DNA from: Cytobacillus oceanisediminis
Lineage (GTDB): Bacteria; Bacillota; Bacilli; Bacillales; Cytobacillaceae
Direction of reading: 5' to 3'
Assembly: GCF_004366035.1 (NCBI RefSeq)
Contig: NZ_SOEE01000017.1
Coordinates: 1 to 58,234 of the forward strand
DNA length: 58,234 nt
Position numbers and translations under genes: made by a program. This document shows, piece by piece, positions 1 to 8,056 of the stretch. A model generated the notes under the pieces. The model was given only the letters and a program-made list of their open reading frames with translations. It was not told the origin of the DNA and made no database searches. Positions within the stretch are counted from its first letter, which is position 1. Every line of letters starts with the position of its first letter.

Positions 1-79
1 TCCCATCTGTCCGCTCGACTTGCATGTATTAGGCACGCCGCCAGCGTTCGTCCTGAGCCAGGATCAAACTCTCCATATA
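1..79 (-). rRNA. 16S ribosomal RNA, 5' end only (continues beyond the window edge)
   Basis: Read on the minus strand, the sequence contains the universal 16S start, with AGAGTTTGATCCTGGCTCAG (complement of about 53-72) followed by the ACGAACGCTGGCGGCGTGCC block. The mature 5' end is placed about 7 nt upstream of AGAGTTTGATC by comparison with E. coli numbering. Only the first ~80 nt are present. An rRNA operon just after lysS matches the usual Bacillus arrangement. Confidence 0.97.
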
Positions 80-145
80 AGAGTTGATTAAGCTCGTTTT
101 GTCTTTTCGAAAAAGACTAATGATTTAAACGTTGACGTATTGTTC

Positions 146-164
146 GTTCAGTTTTCAAAGATCA
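146..164 (-). promoter_or_regulatory. rRNA leader boxA-like antitermination element
   Basis: The minus strand reads TGATCTTTGAAAACTGAAC, the conserved leader motif found ahead of Bacillus 16S genes (boxA-like, NusB/NusE antitermination). It lies between the rRNA promoter and the 16S start. A short hairpin at 101-117 between it and the 16S may belong to the processing stem. Confidence 0.6.
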
Positions 165-190
165 ATCCGCCGCTCAAGAGCGACTTTATT

Positions 191-219
191 ATCTTATCAG
201 ATTCAACTATCTGAGTCAA
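191..219 (-). promoter_or_regulatory. Sigma-A promoter of the rRNA operon
   Basis: Minus strand has -35 TTGACT (214-219), a 17-bp spacer and -10 TAAGAT (191-196), about 110 nt ahead of the 16S start. A weaker second candidate (TTGTCC, 16 bp, TATATT) lies upstream near 267-296, which would fit the usual tandem P1/P2 arrangement. Together these occupy the 365-bp stretch between lysS and the 16S gene. Confidence 0.8.
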
Positions 220-395
220 TAACTTTTTTTTAAAATCTTTTTTTGTAAGTCGCTGTCTTGCAGCAACGAATATAAATATATCACCTCACAGGACAACATG
301 CAATATGTTTTTATCTTTTTTATACGTAAAAAGGAAAGAAAAAATATTCCCATTATTCTGCCCCGGTAATCGCATTATTTATATTCCTTCTATAA

Positions 396-430
396 AAGAA
401 AAAAGACAGAGCACGCATTGTACTCTGCCT
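396..430 (-). terminator. Intrinsic terminator of lysS
   Basis: Minus strand: AGGCAGAG, an 11-nt loop, then CTCTGTCT followed by TTTTTTC. It is an 8-bp stem with one G-U pair, placed 15 nt after the lysS stop, and closes the pab-fol-lysS transcription unit before the rRNA promoter. Confidence 0.85.
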
Positions 431-444
431 TGTTTTATAAAATT

Positions 445-1935
445 TTAACGGTGACGCATTAGCGGGAATAATAGTACATCTCTAATAGAAGGTGAATTTG
501 TCAGCAGCATGACAACTCGATCGATTCCGATGCCCAGTCCGCCTGTTGGCGGCATGCCGTATTCAAGAGCCTCAATAAAATCATCATCCATCATATGAGC
601 TTCATCATTGCCCTCTTCACGTTCTTTCAGCTGTGCTTCAAAGCGTTCGCGCTGATCAATTGGATCATTCAGCTCAGTGAAGGCATTTGCATGTTCACGT
701 GCTACAATAAATAATTCAAAACGATCAGTAAAGCGCGGGTCTTCGTCGTTTTTCTTCGCAAGCGGCGAGATTTCAACAGGATGTCCATAGATGAAAGTCG
801 GCTGAATTAATTTCTCTTCAACCTTTTGCTCGAAGAATTCATTAACAATATGACCATATTCCATATTGTCTTTGATTTCAACACCATGCTCCTTCGCAAG
901 CTGCTGGGCTTCTTCCTTACTTGTTTCTTTCCAGAAGTCTACCCCAGTGTATTCCTTAATGGCATCTACCATATGAAGCCTTTTCCATTCAGGCTTTAAA
1001 TCCACTTCGTACTCGCCGTATTGCACAGTAGTTGTTCCAAGCACCTCTTGAGCGATATGGGCAATAAGGTTTTCAGTCAGGCTCATGATATCTTTATAGT
1101 CAGCATATGCTTCGTATAATTCAATCATAGTGAATTCAGGATTGTGCCGTGTAGAAACACCTTCATTACGGAATACCCGGCCAATTTCATATACCTTTTC
1201 AAGGCCGCCCACAATCAGACGCTTCAGATGAAGCTCAATCGCGATACGCATATAGAGTTCCATATCCAGCGCATTATGATGAGTGATAAATGGACGTGCA
1301 GATGCTCCCCCTGCAATGGAATGCATCATAGGTGTTTCAACTTCAAGGTAGCCATGGCTGTCAAGATAGCGGCGCATGGATTGGATAATGCGGCTTCTCG
1401 TGACAAAAGTCTTTTTGCTTTCCTCACTCATAATGAGATCCAGGTAACGCTGACGGTAGCGCTGCTCAACGTCCTTCAGCCCGTGGAACTTATCCGGCAG
1501 CGGACGAAGGGATTTAGTCAGAAGCACAAATTCCTCCGCTTTAACAGACAGTTCGCCTACTTTTGTTTTAAAGAGCTTGCCGCTGATCCCGACAATATCT
1601 CCCAGGTCAGCAGTTTCGAAGATGGAGTAGCTTTCTTCTCCAACAGCATCTTTGCGGACATAGATTTGAATTTGCCCTGATAAATCCTGTACATGGGCGA
1701 ATCCGGCTTTCCCTTTTCCGCGCTTCGTCATAATGCGGCCTGCCAGTGTAACAGAAATATCCTTTTCCTCAATTTCTTCCTTCTCAAGCTCACCGTATTG
1801 CTCAATTAATTCATTGCTTTGGTGTGAACGGTCGAAACGTTTCCCGAAAGGATCCATTCCCTGTTCGCGCAAGCTGCTCATTTTCTCGCGTCTTACTTTC
1901 AACTGGTCATTTAATTCTTCATGACTCTGGCTCAC
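445..1935 (-). CDS. lysS: Lysyl-tRNA synthetase, class II
   Basis: Charges tRNA-Lys with lysine in the cytoplasm. The 496-aa product has an N-terminal OB-fold anticodon-binding domain and the class II catalytic core: motif 2 (FRNEGVSTRHNPEFT, near residue 255) and motif 3 (GGLGIGIDR, near the C-terminus). Length matches B. subtilis LysS (499 aa). The GTG at 1935 is chosen because GGAG lies 9 nt upstream and the product then begins MSQSHEEL like its relatives; in-frame starts further upstream overlap this Shine-Dalgarno. It is last in the folate cluster, behind the dusB terminator, so it may have its own promoter. Confidence 0.97.
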   Translation of the reverse strand: MSQSHEELNDQLKVRREKMSSLREQGMDPFGKRFDRSHQSNELIEQYGELEKEEIEEKDISVTLAGRIMTKRGKGKAGFAHVQDLSGQIQIYVRKDAVGEESYSIFETADLGDIVGISGKLFKTKVGELSVKAEEFVLLTKSLRPLPDKFHGLKDVEQRYRQRYLDLIMSEESKKTFVTRSRIIQSMRRYLDSHGYLEVETPMMHSIAGGASARPFITHHNALDMELYMRIAIELHLKRLIVGGLEKVYEIGRVFRNEGVSTRHNPEFTMIELYEAYADYKDIMSLTENLIAHIAQEVLGTTTVQYGEYEVDLKPEWKRLHMVDAIKEYTGVDFWKETSKEEAQQLAKEHGVEIKDNMEYGHIVNEFFEQKVEEKLIQPTFIYGHPVEISPLAKKNDEDPRFTDRFELFIVAREHANAFTELNDPIDQRERFEAQLKEREEGNDEAHMMDDDFIEALEYGMPPTGGLGIGIDRVVMLLTNSPSIRDVLLFPLMRHR

Positions 1936-2056
1936 TGAAATCATCTCCATTTTGTAAATCTTTTTATGTACGCACAAATCTGCGGTCCTTCAAAAATGTA
2001 TATCTCTATTATTTTACACAATGCTGGCAAATCAGACATCCTAAATAGTTAAATAG

Positions 2057-2089
2057 AATAAAAACTGCCAGTTCATGCACTGGCAGTTT
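2057..2089 (-). terminator. Intrinsic terminator of dusB
   Basis: Perfect 11-bp inverted repeat (2062-2072 / 2079-2089, AAACTGCCAGT with ACTGGCAGTTT), 6-nt loop, followed on the minus strand by TTATT. It separates dusB from lysS and implies that lysS depends on read-through or its own start site. Confidence 0.9.
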
Positions 2090-2144
2090 CCTTTTATCAA
2101 AAGTATTATAGGCAAAGAATGTCAGCCTGTCAAACTTTACGCAG

Positions 2145-3146
2145 TTATACAGCCTGTATCTGACTTCTTTCTTTTTCTTCTGCATCAATGACAAGAGCGT
2201 TAAGAACGCTCACCAATTCTTCTCTTGTATTGGATTCATTGATTCCATTGCGGACCTTCGCATTGCCGCGGATTCCTTTCAGGTACCATGCAGCATGCTT
2301 TCGCATTTCGAGTACAGCGATATGTTCACCCTTTAATGAAATCAGGCGGTCCAAATGGAGGATGCACACATCCATCTTCTCTCGTACAGAAGGCTCGCCC
2401 ATTAATTCACCCGTCTCAAGGTATTTGACTGTACGGTAAATCATCCATGGGTTCCCCAGTGCAGCCCGTCCGATCATGACACCGTCACAGCCTGTTTCAT
2501 CCAGCATGCGCTTGGCATCCTGAGGTGTTTCCACATCACCATTTCCGATTAGCGGAATGTTAATGTTCTGCTTTACTTCGCGGATAATATCCCAGTTCGC
2601 TTGTCCTTCATACATCTGGACGCGCGTCCGGCCGTGAAGGGCTACAGCTTTGCCCCCTGCGCGCTCAACCGCCTGAGCGTTTTTAACAGCGTAGATGTGA
2701 TCTTCATCCCAGCCCATCCGCATTTTTACGGTAACCGGCTTTTCAACAGCGGCTGTTACAGCAGAAACCATTTCATAAATTTTATCCGGGTCAAGCAGCC
2801 ACTTGGCACCCGCATCACATTTGGTGATTTTAGGGACAGGGCAGCCCATGTTAATGTCGATGATATCCGCATTCGTATTTTGATCTACAAATTTCGCCGC
2901 TTCTACAAGCGTCTCTTTTTTGCCTCCGAAAATCTGCAGGCTTAGCGGGTTTTCTCTCTCATCAATATAAAGCATGTTCATTGTCTTTTCGTTCTGGAGG
3001 ACAATGCCTTTGTCGCTGACCATCTCAGCACATACAAGACCGGCACCGAATTCTTTCACAGTCAGACGGAAAGCGGAATTGCATACTCCGGCCATTGGAG
3101 CCAGTACCACACGGTTTTTCAGCTCGATATCACCTATTTTAAACAT
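2145..3146 (-). CDS. dusB: tRNA-dihydrouridine synthase B
   Basis: FMN-dependent reductase that converts specific tRNA uridines to dihydrouridine. The 333-aa product opens with the TIM-barrel signature LAPMAGVCNSAFR and carries NMGCPVPK with the catalytic cysteine near residue 102. Further on are HGRTR and the FMN phosphate-binding IGNGDV and GVMIGRAALGNPW segments. The start is an ATG with a strong GGGAGGTG site. It follows yazB by 37 bp in the position of B. subtilis yacF/dusB. The family assignment is secure; the exact target uridines cannot be read from sequence. Confidence 0.95.
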   Translation of the reverse strand: MFKIGDIELKNRVVLAPMAGVCNSAFRLTVKEFGAGLVCAEMVSDKGIVLQNEKTMNMLYIDERENPLSLQIFGGKKETLVEAAKFVDQNTNADIIDINMGCPVPKITKCDAGAKWLLDPDKIYEMVSAVTAAVEKPVTVKMRMGWDEDHIYAVKNAQAVERAGGKAVALHGRTRVQMYEGQANWDIIREVKQNINIPLIGNGDVETPQDAKRMLDETGCDGVMIGRAALGNPWMIYRTVKYLETGELMGEPSVREKMDVCILHLDRLISLKGEHIAVLEMRKHAAWYLKGIRGNAKVRNGINESNTREELVSVLNALVIDAEEKERSQIQAV

Positions 3147-3183
3147 AATTGCACCTCCCTCTGTAATTATTCAAACTTATATA

Positions 3184-3399
3184 TTAATCCTGCTCCTGTC
3201 TGGGAGCCAATTCTTCCTGTGTCACTTTAAGCGCCTGAGCGATCTGCTCGATTAAAGCCGGTGCAGGCATGCGGTTTCCTCTTTCAATTTCACCTAAAAT
3301 TGAAACCGATACACCGAGCTCTCTTGCAAATCCTTCTTGTGTAAATCCTTTTAGCTTTCGAAAAGCGCGAATACGTCTTCCCCATTTTTCTGCTTCCAT
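3184..3399 (-). CDS. yazB: Small XRE-family helix-turn-helix regulator (YazB)
   Basis: A 71-aa protein that is almost entirely one Cro/C1-type HTH domain: RAFRKLKGFTQEGFA (helices 1-2) and LGVSVSILGEIERGNR (recognition helix region). Position and size match B. subtilis yazB, whose target genes are not established. It overlaps the end of folK by 49 nt, an unusually long overlap for this cluster, yet has its own GGGAG site 8-9 nt before the ATG. That supports translation from this start. Possible autoregulation of the folate operon is inference only. Confidence 0.88.
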   Translation of the reverse strand: MEAEKWGRRIRAFRKLKGFTQEGFARELGVSVSILGEIERGNRMPAPALIEQIAQALKVTQEELAPRQEQD

Positions 3400-3878
3400 A
3401 TCCGTACTCCCTCTCTGTCAGGTATATCTTCCAGTATTGAAATTAAAGGCCGCTCCATCTTCGGAAGCCTGATGCTGGAATCAACCTCTAAAAGAGGAAC
3501 AAGGACAAACGCTCTTTCATGCATCCGAGGATGAGGAACTATTAGCTTCTCTGTTTCAATATTTTCGTGACTATACAGCAAAATGTCAAGGTCTATTGTC
3601 CTCGGGCCCCAATGGATTTCCCTTTTTCTCCCAAGTTCTAATTCGATATCAAGGCACGCATCCAGCAATTCAAAAGGATCTAAGCCGGTAGAAATTTGGA
3701 TTGCCATATTCAGAAATTGTTCTTGATCTTCATAACCGACCGGATCCGTTTCATAAACAGATGAAGTATTTACCACTTGGGTTTGCGGAAGCTGATCAAT
3801 CATCTCAACTGCTTTCTTCAAGTGGTCAAACCGGCTTCCGATATTTGAGCCAAGCGCAATAAAAGCGGTGTTCCTCAT
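3351..3878 (-). CDS. folK: 6-hydroxymethyl-7,8-dihydropterin pyrophosphokinase
   Basis: Transfers pyrophosphate from ATP to 6-hydroxymethyl-dihydropterin, the step before dihydropteroate synthase. The 175-aa product begins FIALGSNIGSR and holds the HPPK signature WGPRTIDLDILLY, whose acidic pair binds Mg-ATP, plus VPHPRMHERAFVLVPL. It overlaps folB by 4 nt (ATGA), which indicates translational coupling. Its 3' end overlaps yazB. Together with folP and folB it completes the pterin branch of folate synthesis. Confidence 0.96.
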   Translation of the reverse strand: MRNTAFIALGSNIGSRFDHLKKAVEMIDQLPQTQVVNTSSVYETDPVGYEDQEQFLNMAIQISTGLDPFELLDACLDIELELGRKREIHWGPRTIDLDILLYSHENIETEKLIVPHPRMHERAFVLVPLLEVDSSIRLPKMERPLISILEDIPDREGVRIWKQKNGEDVFALFES

Positions 3879-4237
3879 GATCTGCCTCTCGTAATCTCGA
3901 CGGCTACTGACTGATAGTGGCCGGGAATAGGCGGATCAGGCTTGATCACTTTGACCGTCAGCTGCAAAATAAGCGGGAACCGGGAAAGTAGTTCTGCTGC
4001 CAGCTTTTCTGCTACAGCCTCAACCAGCTTATAGGGCTCCCCTTCCACAACCTCTTTGCACACTGCATACAGCTCGCCATAGTTGATGGAGTCATCAAGA
4101 TTATCGGTTTCCCCCGCCTTTTTCAGGTCTGCTTCGACAGTAAGGTCTACAGCAAAGCGCTGGCCAAGGTGTGTTTCTTCCGGAAAAACACCATGGTAGC
4201 CATAAAACTCCATTCGGTTCACATAAATTTTATCCAT
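3875..4237 (-). CDS. folB: Dihydroneopterin aldolase
   Basis: Cleaves 7,8-dihydroneopterin to 6-hydroxymethyl-dihydropterin and glycolaldehyde. The 120-aa product contains MEFYGYHGVFPEE at the N-terminus, with the conserved active-site glutamate region, and the C-terminal VKVIKPDPPIPGHY block of the family. The ATG at 4237 is preferred over one three codons upstream because AAAGGTG is then correctly spaced and the start matches homologues (MDKIYV). It overlaps the end of folP by 8 nt and the start of folK by 4 nt. Confidence 0.95.
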   Translation of the reverse strand: MDKIYVNRMEFYGYHGVFPEETHLGQRFAVDLTVEADLKKAGETDNLDDSINYGELYAVCKEVVEGEPYKLVEAVAEKLAAELLSRFPLILQLTVKVIKPDPPIPGHYQSVAVEITRGRS

Positions 4238-5066
4238 TGTATTCACCTTTTCCCATTAAAGCGTCCATCATTTTAGCCATTCGGCTCATTTCCTTTACAT
4301 CATGAATGCGGATCATCTGGCAGCCCTTTTGGATGCCGTAGCAAACCGTCGCTCCCGTTCCTTCTGTCCGCTCCTCAACCGGAAGGTCCAGAATGGTTCC
4401 GATCATCCGCTTCTTCGATGTGCCAAGCAGCACAGGATACCCGATGGCCACAAGCTTGTCCAAATCCCTCATCATTTCCAGATTATAGTTCAAGTTCTTA
4501 GCAAAGCCGATGCCCGGGTCAAGGATAATATTCTCGTCCTTAACACCCGCAGACTTAACAAGCGCAATGCTTTCGTACAGGTCATTCATAACATCGCGGA
4601 AAAAGGATGTGTATTCCATATCCTTGCGGTTATGCATTAAGATGATCGGCGCTCCCGTTTCCGCTGCGGTTGATGCCATTTCAGGATCCGCTTTGGCTCC
4701 CCATACATCATTGATGATATGGGCCCCGGCTTCAATGGCCTGCCTGGCGACCTCGGCTTTATAGGTATCAATGGATATCGGAACATCCACTTCTTTTGAA
4801 ATTGCCTCGATAACAGGAAGAACACGTCTCAGCTCTTCGTCTGCAGGTACCGGATCGAATCCCGGACGGGTTGACTCTCCGCCGACATCGATGATATCTG
4901 CTCCGTTTTCAACCATCTCCAAAGCATGCTTGACGGCCAGATCCTGATGACTGTATTTGCCGCCATCCGAAAAGGAGTCAGGCGTTGCATTTAAAATTCC
5001 CATTACAATGGTTTTCTTCCCGTAATCTAGCGTATATGGTCCACACTCAATTGTTGTTTTAGACAT
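4230..5066 (-). CDS. folP: Dihydropteroate synthase (sulfonamide target)
   Basis: Condenses p-aminobenzoate with hydroxymethyl-dihydropterin pyrophosphate; called sul in B. subtilis. The 278-aa TIM-barrel protein shows the diagnostic MGILNATPDSFSDGGKY (near residue 22) and GADIIDVGGESTRPG (near residue 55), followed by IDTYKAEVA, DPGIGFAK and the C-terminal IRIHDV. It lies 11 bp after pabC, so the PABA made by PabABC is used directly by the next product. Nothing is missing from the active-site motifs. Confidence 0.97.
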   Translation of the reverse strand: MSKTTIECGPYTLDYGKKTIVMGILNATPDSFSDGGKYSHQDLAVKHALEMVENGADIIDVGGESTRPGFDPVPADEELRRVLPVIEAISKEVDVPISIDTYKAEVARQAIEAGAHIINDVWGAKADPEMASTAAETGAPIILMHNRKDMEYTSFFRDVMNDLYESIALVKSAGVKDENIILDPGIGFAKNLNYNLEMMRDLDKLVAIGYPVLLGTSKKRMIGTILDLPVEERTEGTGATVCYGIQKGCQMIRIHDVKEMSRMAKMMDALMGKGEYNG

Positions 5067-5077
5067 TACGAACCCTC

Positions 5078-5935
5078 CTACAGTTCATTCCTGCTCCAAA
5101 AGTGTTCACAGCAGTTTTCATAGTGCTTCTGGAGTTCCGATGTTTTCTTCCCGGATAACCCTGGCATTGTATGGCCGTCAAACGAGGAGATTGGCACAAT
5201 TTCCTGGATGGAGTTCGTGACAAAAACTTCATCCGCATCTCTTACAGCTTCTGGTCTGTACAGGCCTTCCTGCACATTCATCCCCAGCTTTCCGGCAAGC
5301 CTGATTACAAATTCCCGGGTAATGCCGTTTAGTATGCCAGTATGAAGAGACGGGGTAAATAAATGGCGATCACGAATCCAGAATAAGTTCGACGTGATCC
5401 CTTCTGCCAGATAGCCTTCCCTGGTCAAAAAGATCCCTTCTACGCCAGGATCGTCCCCCGCTTCCTTTTTGGCCAGAATGTTATTTAGATAATGATGGGA
5501 CTTCAGGCGTTCTGCCCCTTCAGGTGTATTGCGGGGAATCTCAAGTATCACTGCCTGCTTTTCTGCGCTTGCACTTCTTGGCGGGAGCGGTTTGCAGAAA
5601 ATGATCGTATTCGAGTTAAGGTACGATGCTGTCTGCAGGCCTATCTCCCCGTTACCCGCTGACACATTCATCCGGATATAGGCATTATGGTATCCGTTTT
5701 TTCCGAGCAGCATATCCAGCGCTGCGAGCACCTGTTCCCTGGTATAAAATGCTTCGATATTTATCGCTTTAAGGCTTCGGTTCAGCCTCTCCAGATGATC
5801 GTCCAATAAAAAGGGATGCCCATTATAGACACGGAACGTCTCAAACAGCCCCATTCCATATAAAAAGCCATGATCAAAAGGAGAGATCCTGGCCTCCTCT
5901 TTCCTGACAATTTCCCCATTCATATAAATATACAA
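5078..5935 (-). CDS. pabC: Aminodeoxychorismate lyase (class IV PLP enzyme)
   Basis: Releases pyruvate from 4-amino-4-deoxychorismate to give p-aminobenzoate. The 285-aa protein has a class IV aminotransferase fold: FDHGFLYGMGLFETFRVY near the N-terminus, the PLP lysine in KSHHYLNNILAKKEA, and EGYLAEGITSNLFW. The start is taken as TTG at 5935, because GAGGGG lies 9 nt upstream and pabA ends 3 nt before it. An in-frame ATG four codons inside is the alternative. Order pabB-pabA-pabC-folP is as in B. subtilis. Confidence 0.93.
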   Translation of the reverse strand: MYIYMNGEIVRKEEARISPFDHGFLYGMGLFETFRVYNGHPFLLDDHLERLNRSLKAINIEAFYTREQVLAALDMLLGKNGYHNAYIRMNVSAGNGEIGLQTASYLNSNTIIFCKPLPPRSASAEKQAVILEIPRNTPEGAERLKSHHYLNNILAKKEAGDDPGVEGIFLTREGYLAEGITSNLFWIRDRHLFTPSLHTGILNGITREFVIRLAGKLGMNVQEGLYRPEAVRDADEVFVTNSIQEIVPISSFDGHTMPGLSGKKTSELQKHYENCCEHFWSRNEL

Positions 5936-5938
5936 GGT

Positions 5939-6532
5939 TTACAGCCCCTCTGCCTGCAGTGAAGCTTTGTAATGCTGAATAAAATTCTGAAGGAGTTCCT
6001 TTCCGGCCGTGGTCATAATTGACTCCGGATGGAATTGGACACCTTCTACAGGCAATTCCTTATGGCGAATGGCCATAATCTCTCCCTCAGCTGTCCATGC
6101 TGAAACCTCAAGACATTCCGGAAGTGTTTCCTTTTTGACAATCAGCGAATGGTAGCGGGTAGCAGGAAAAGGGTTGGGCAGGTCTTTAAATATAGACTTT
6201 CCATCATGAAAAATGTCAGAGGTTTTTCCATGCATCAGACGCTCTGCCTGCACCACATCGCCTCCGAATACTTGAGCAATTGACTGATGTCCCAGACAAA
6301 CGCCAAAGACCGGGATTTTGCCTGCAAAAGCTTCAATGGCTTTCAGGCTGATGCCTGCTTCATTCGGGCTGCACGGCCCCGGAGAGATCATCAGGAACTT
6401 CGGCTGCATACTGCCTATTTCAGAAATCGATGTTTCATCGTTTCTTTTGACAACCAGCACTTCGCCTAATTCACCGAGATACTGTACGAGATTATACGTA
6501 AAAGAATCGTAATTATCGATCATATAAATCAT
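5939..6532 (-). CDS. pabA: Aminodeoxychorismate/anthranilate synthase glutaminase subunit
   Basis: Class I glutamine amidotransferase that supplies ammonia to PabB and, in Bacillus, also to TrpE (amphibolic PabA/TrpG). The 197-aa product starts IYMIDNYDSFTYN. It has the oxyanion motif MISPGPCSPNEAG, the nucleophile elbow GVCLGHQSIAQ with catalytic Cys, and the catalytic His/Glu pair in VQFHPESI. ATG at 6532 overlaps the pabB stop as ATGA, with GGGGA seven nt upstream. A longer reading frame extends into pabB but lacks support. Confidence 0.95.
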   Translation of the reverse strand: MIYMIDNYDSFTYNLVQYLGELGEVLVVKRNDETSISEIGSMQPKFLMISPGPCSPNEAGISLKAIEAFAGKIPVFGVCLGHQSIAQVFGGDVVQAERLMHGKTSDIFHDGKSIFKDLPNPFPATRYHSLIVKKETLPECLEVSAWTAEGEIMAIRHKELPVEGVQFHPESIMTTAGKELLQNFIQHYKASLQAEGL

Positions 6533-7944
6533 AGCTGATCCCCTTTTGCCTGTTCTGCGAGTTCTTTTGCTTTCCAAAGAGCAATTGCCTTTTTCAGTGA
6601 CTCTTTGTATTCATTTTTCGGATTGGAGTCAATGACGATGCCTGCACCTGCCTGCACATGGGCCTGTCCATCTTTCACGAGCATGGTGCGGATGATGATA
6701 TTCAGCTCAAGATCACCGCTGAAATTGATCCAGCCAAGAGAGCCGGTGTATGGTCCCCTTGTGACCGGTTCAAGCTCTTCAATAATCTCCATGGTGCGCA
6801 CCTTAGGGGCACCCGTAATCGTTCCCCCGGGAAATACAGCGTCGATGATATCAACTGCATTTTTGCCTTCTGCCAGCTCGCCTTTTACATTGGAAACGAT
6901 ATGCATCACATGTGAGTATTTTTCAATTACCATGAACTCATCCACTTCAACTGTCCCATATTCGCAGACTCTTCCCAGGTCATTTCTCTCCAGGTCAACC
7001 AGCATTACGTGCTCTGCACGCTCTTTCTCATTTTCAATCAGTTCACTGGCGAGCTTGAGGTCCTCCTCATGATCCTTCCCCCTGGATCTTGTCCCGGCAA
7101 TCGGCCGCGTGCTGACGGTGTTTCCTTTTTTCTTAATCAGCAGCTCAGGCGATGCGCTCACAAGCTGGTATGAAGGTGTGTGGAAATACCCCATGTATGG
7201 AGACGGATTTAACACCCTCAGCTGCTCGTATACATCCATAGCCTGAATATGCATCGGGCGGCTTTGTCGTACCGAGAGATTCACCTGAAAGACATCTCCC
7301 TGTGAAATGTAATCCTGAACACTTCGGACAGCAGACTGGAATTCTTCTTCGTCCATGGATACACCAAGTGTTTGTTCTGCCGGACTGCACCCCGCTTTCT
7401 TAGAAGGCTCTCCGCTCTCATTCTTCCATCTCTGCTCCCAATTATCTGCCCGTTCCTCGATCGAGTGCTCTACCCCTTTTTCATATAAGAATAGAAGCCA
7501 GAGCTGTTCCGTTTCATGATCAAAGACAAAGCAATCTTTATAAATAAAAAAGTGGATATCAGGTATTTGAAGATCATCCCGGGCTTCATCTGGAAGCTTT
7601 TCGATATATCGTGCATAGTCATAGCTGATGAACCCGATTGCACCTCCCTGAAAGTCAGGAAGTTCTTCAAGCTTATCTGCATTATATTGATTCAGCCATT
7701 CCTGCAGCAGGTGAAGGGGGTTGCCTTCGAGCACCTGCTTTTCCCCGTCTGCGGTTATTTCAAGCTGTGAATTTTTGCCTGTTAAAATGGCTTCCGGCTC
7801 AAAAGCTGCAATGCTGTATCTGCCGCCCCGTCCGCTTTCAAGTAAAACATGATGCGGCAATCCCTCAGACAGCGAGCGGTATGTGCGGAAAAACCGGTTA
7901 TATGTATATGGTATTTTTTTTGCATGGATCTGAAGATGCTTCAC
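6529..7944 (-). CDS. pabB: Aminodeoxychorismate synthase component I
   Basis: Converts chorismate plus ammonia from PabA to 4-amino-4-deoxychorismate. The 471-aa chorismate-binding enzyme has the C-terminal catalytic motifs TRPIAGTRSRG, VDLERNDLGR, FPGGTITGAPKVRTME and PYTGSLGWI. The TIAGT-like PIAGT with a preceding lysine-rich segment is typical of PabB rather than TrpE. GTG start at 7944 with AGGGGTGA upstream. It is the first gene of the pab-fol-dusB operon; no strong promoter is obvious in the 110 bp before it. Confidence 0.95.
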   Translation of the reverse strand: MKHLQIHAKKIPYTYNRFFRTYRSLSEGLPHHVLLESGRGGRYSIAAFEPEAILTGKNSQLEITADGEKQVLEGNPLHLLQEWLNQYNADKLEELPDFQGGAIGFISYDYARYIEKLPDEARDDLQIPDIHFFIYKDCFVFDHETEQLWLLFLYEKGVEHSIEERADNWEQRWKNESGEPSKKAGCSPAEQTLGVSMDEEEFQSAVRSVQDYISQGDVFQVNLSVRQSRPMHIQAMDVYEQLRVLNPSPYMGYFHTPSYQLVSASPELLIKKKGNTVSTRPIAGTRSRGKDHEEDLKLASELIENEKERAEHVMLVDLERNDLGRVCEYGTVEVDEFMVIEKYSHVMHIVSNVKGELAEGKNAVDIIDAVFPGGTITGAPKVRTMEIIEELEPVTRGPYTGSLGWINFSGDLELNIIIRTMLVKDGQAHVQAGAGIVIDSNPKNEYKESLKKAIALWKAKELAEQAKGDQL

Positions 7945-8019
7945 TAAAAGTCACCCCTATATATTTCTCTTTTTTCATCATACATGATACGGGGCATGCA
8001 TTCATAATTTTTATTACAC

Positions 8020-8048
8020 AAAAAACAGCGGCCATCAGAGACCGCTGT
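8020..8048 (-). terminator. Intrinsic terminator of cysK
   Basis: Minus strand ACAGCGG, 10-nt loop, CCGCTGT and then TTTTTTG; it sits 9 nt after the cysK stop and isolates cysK from the folate operon. Confidence 0.88.
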
Positions 8049-8056
8049 CTTATCAA

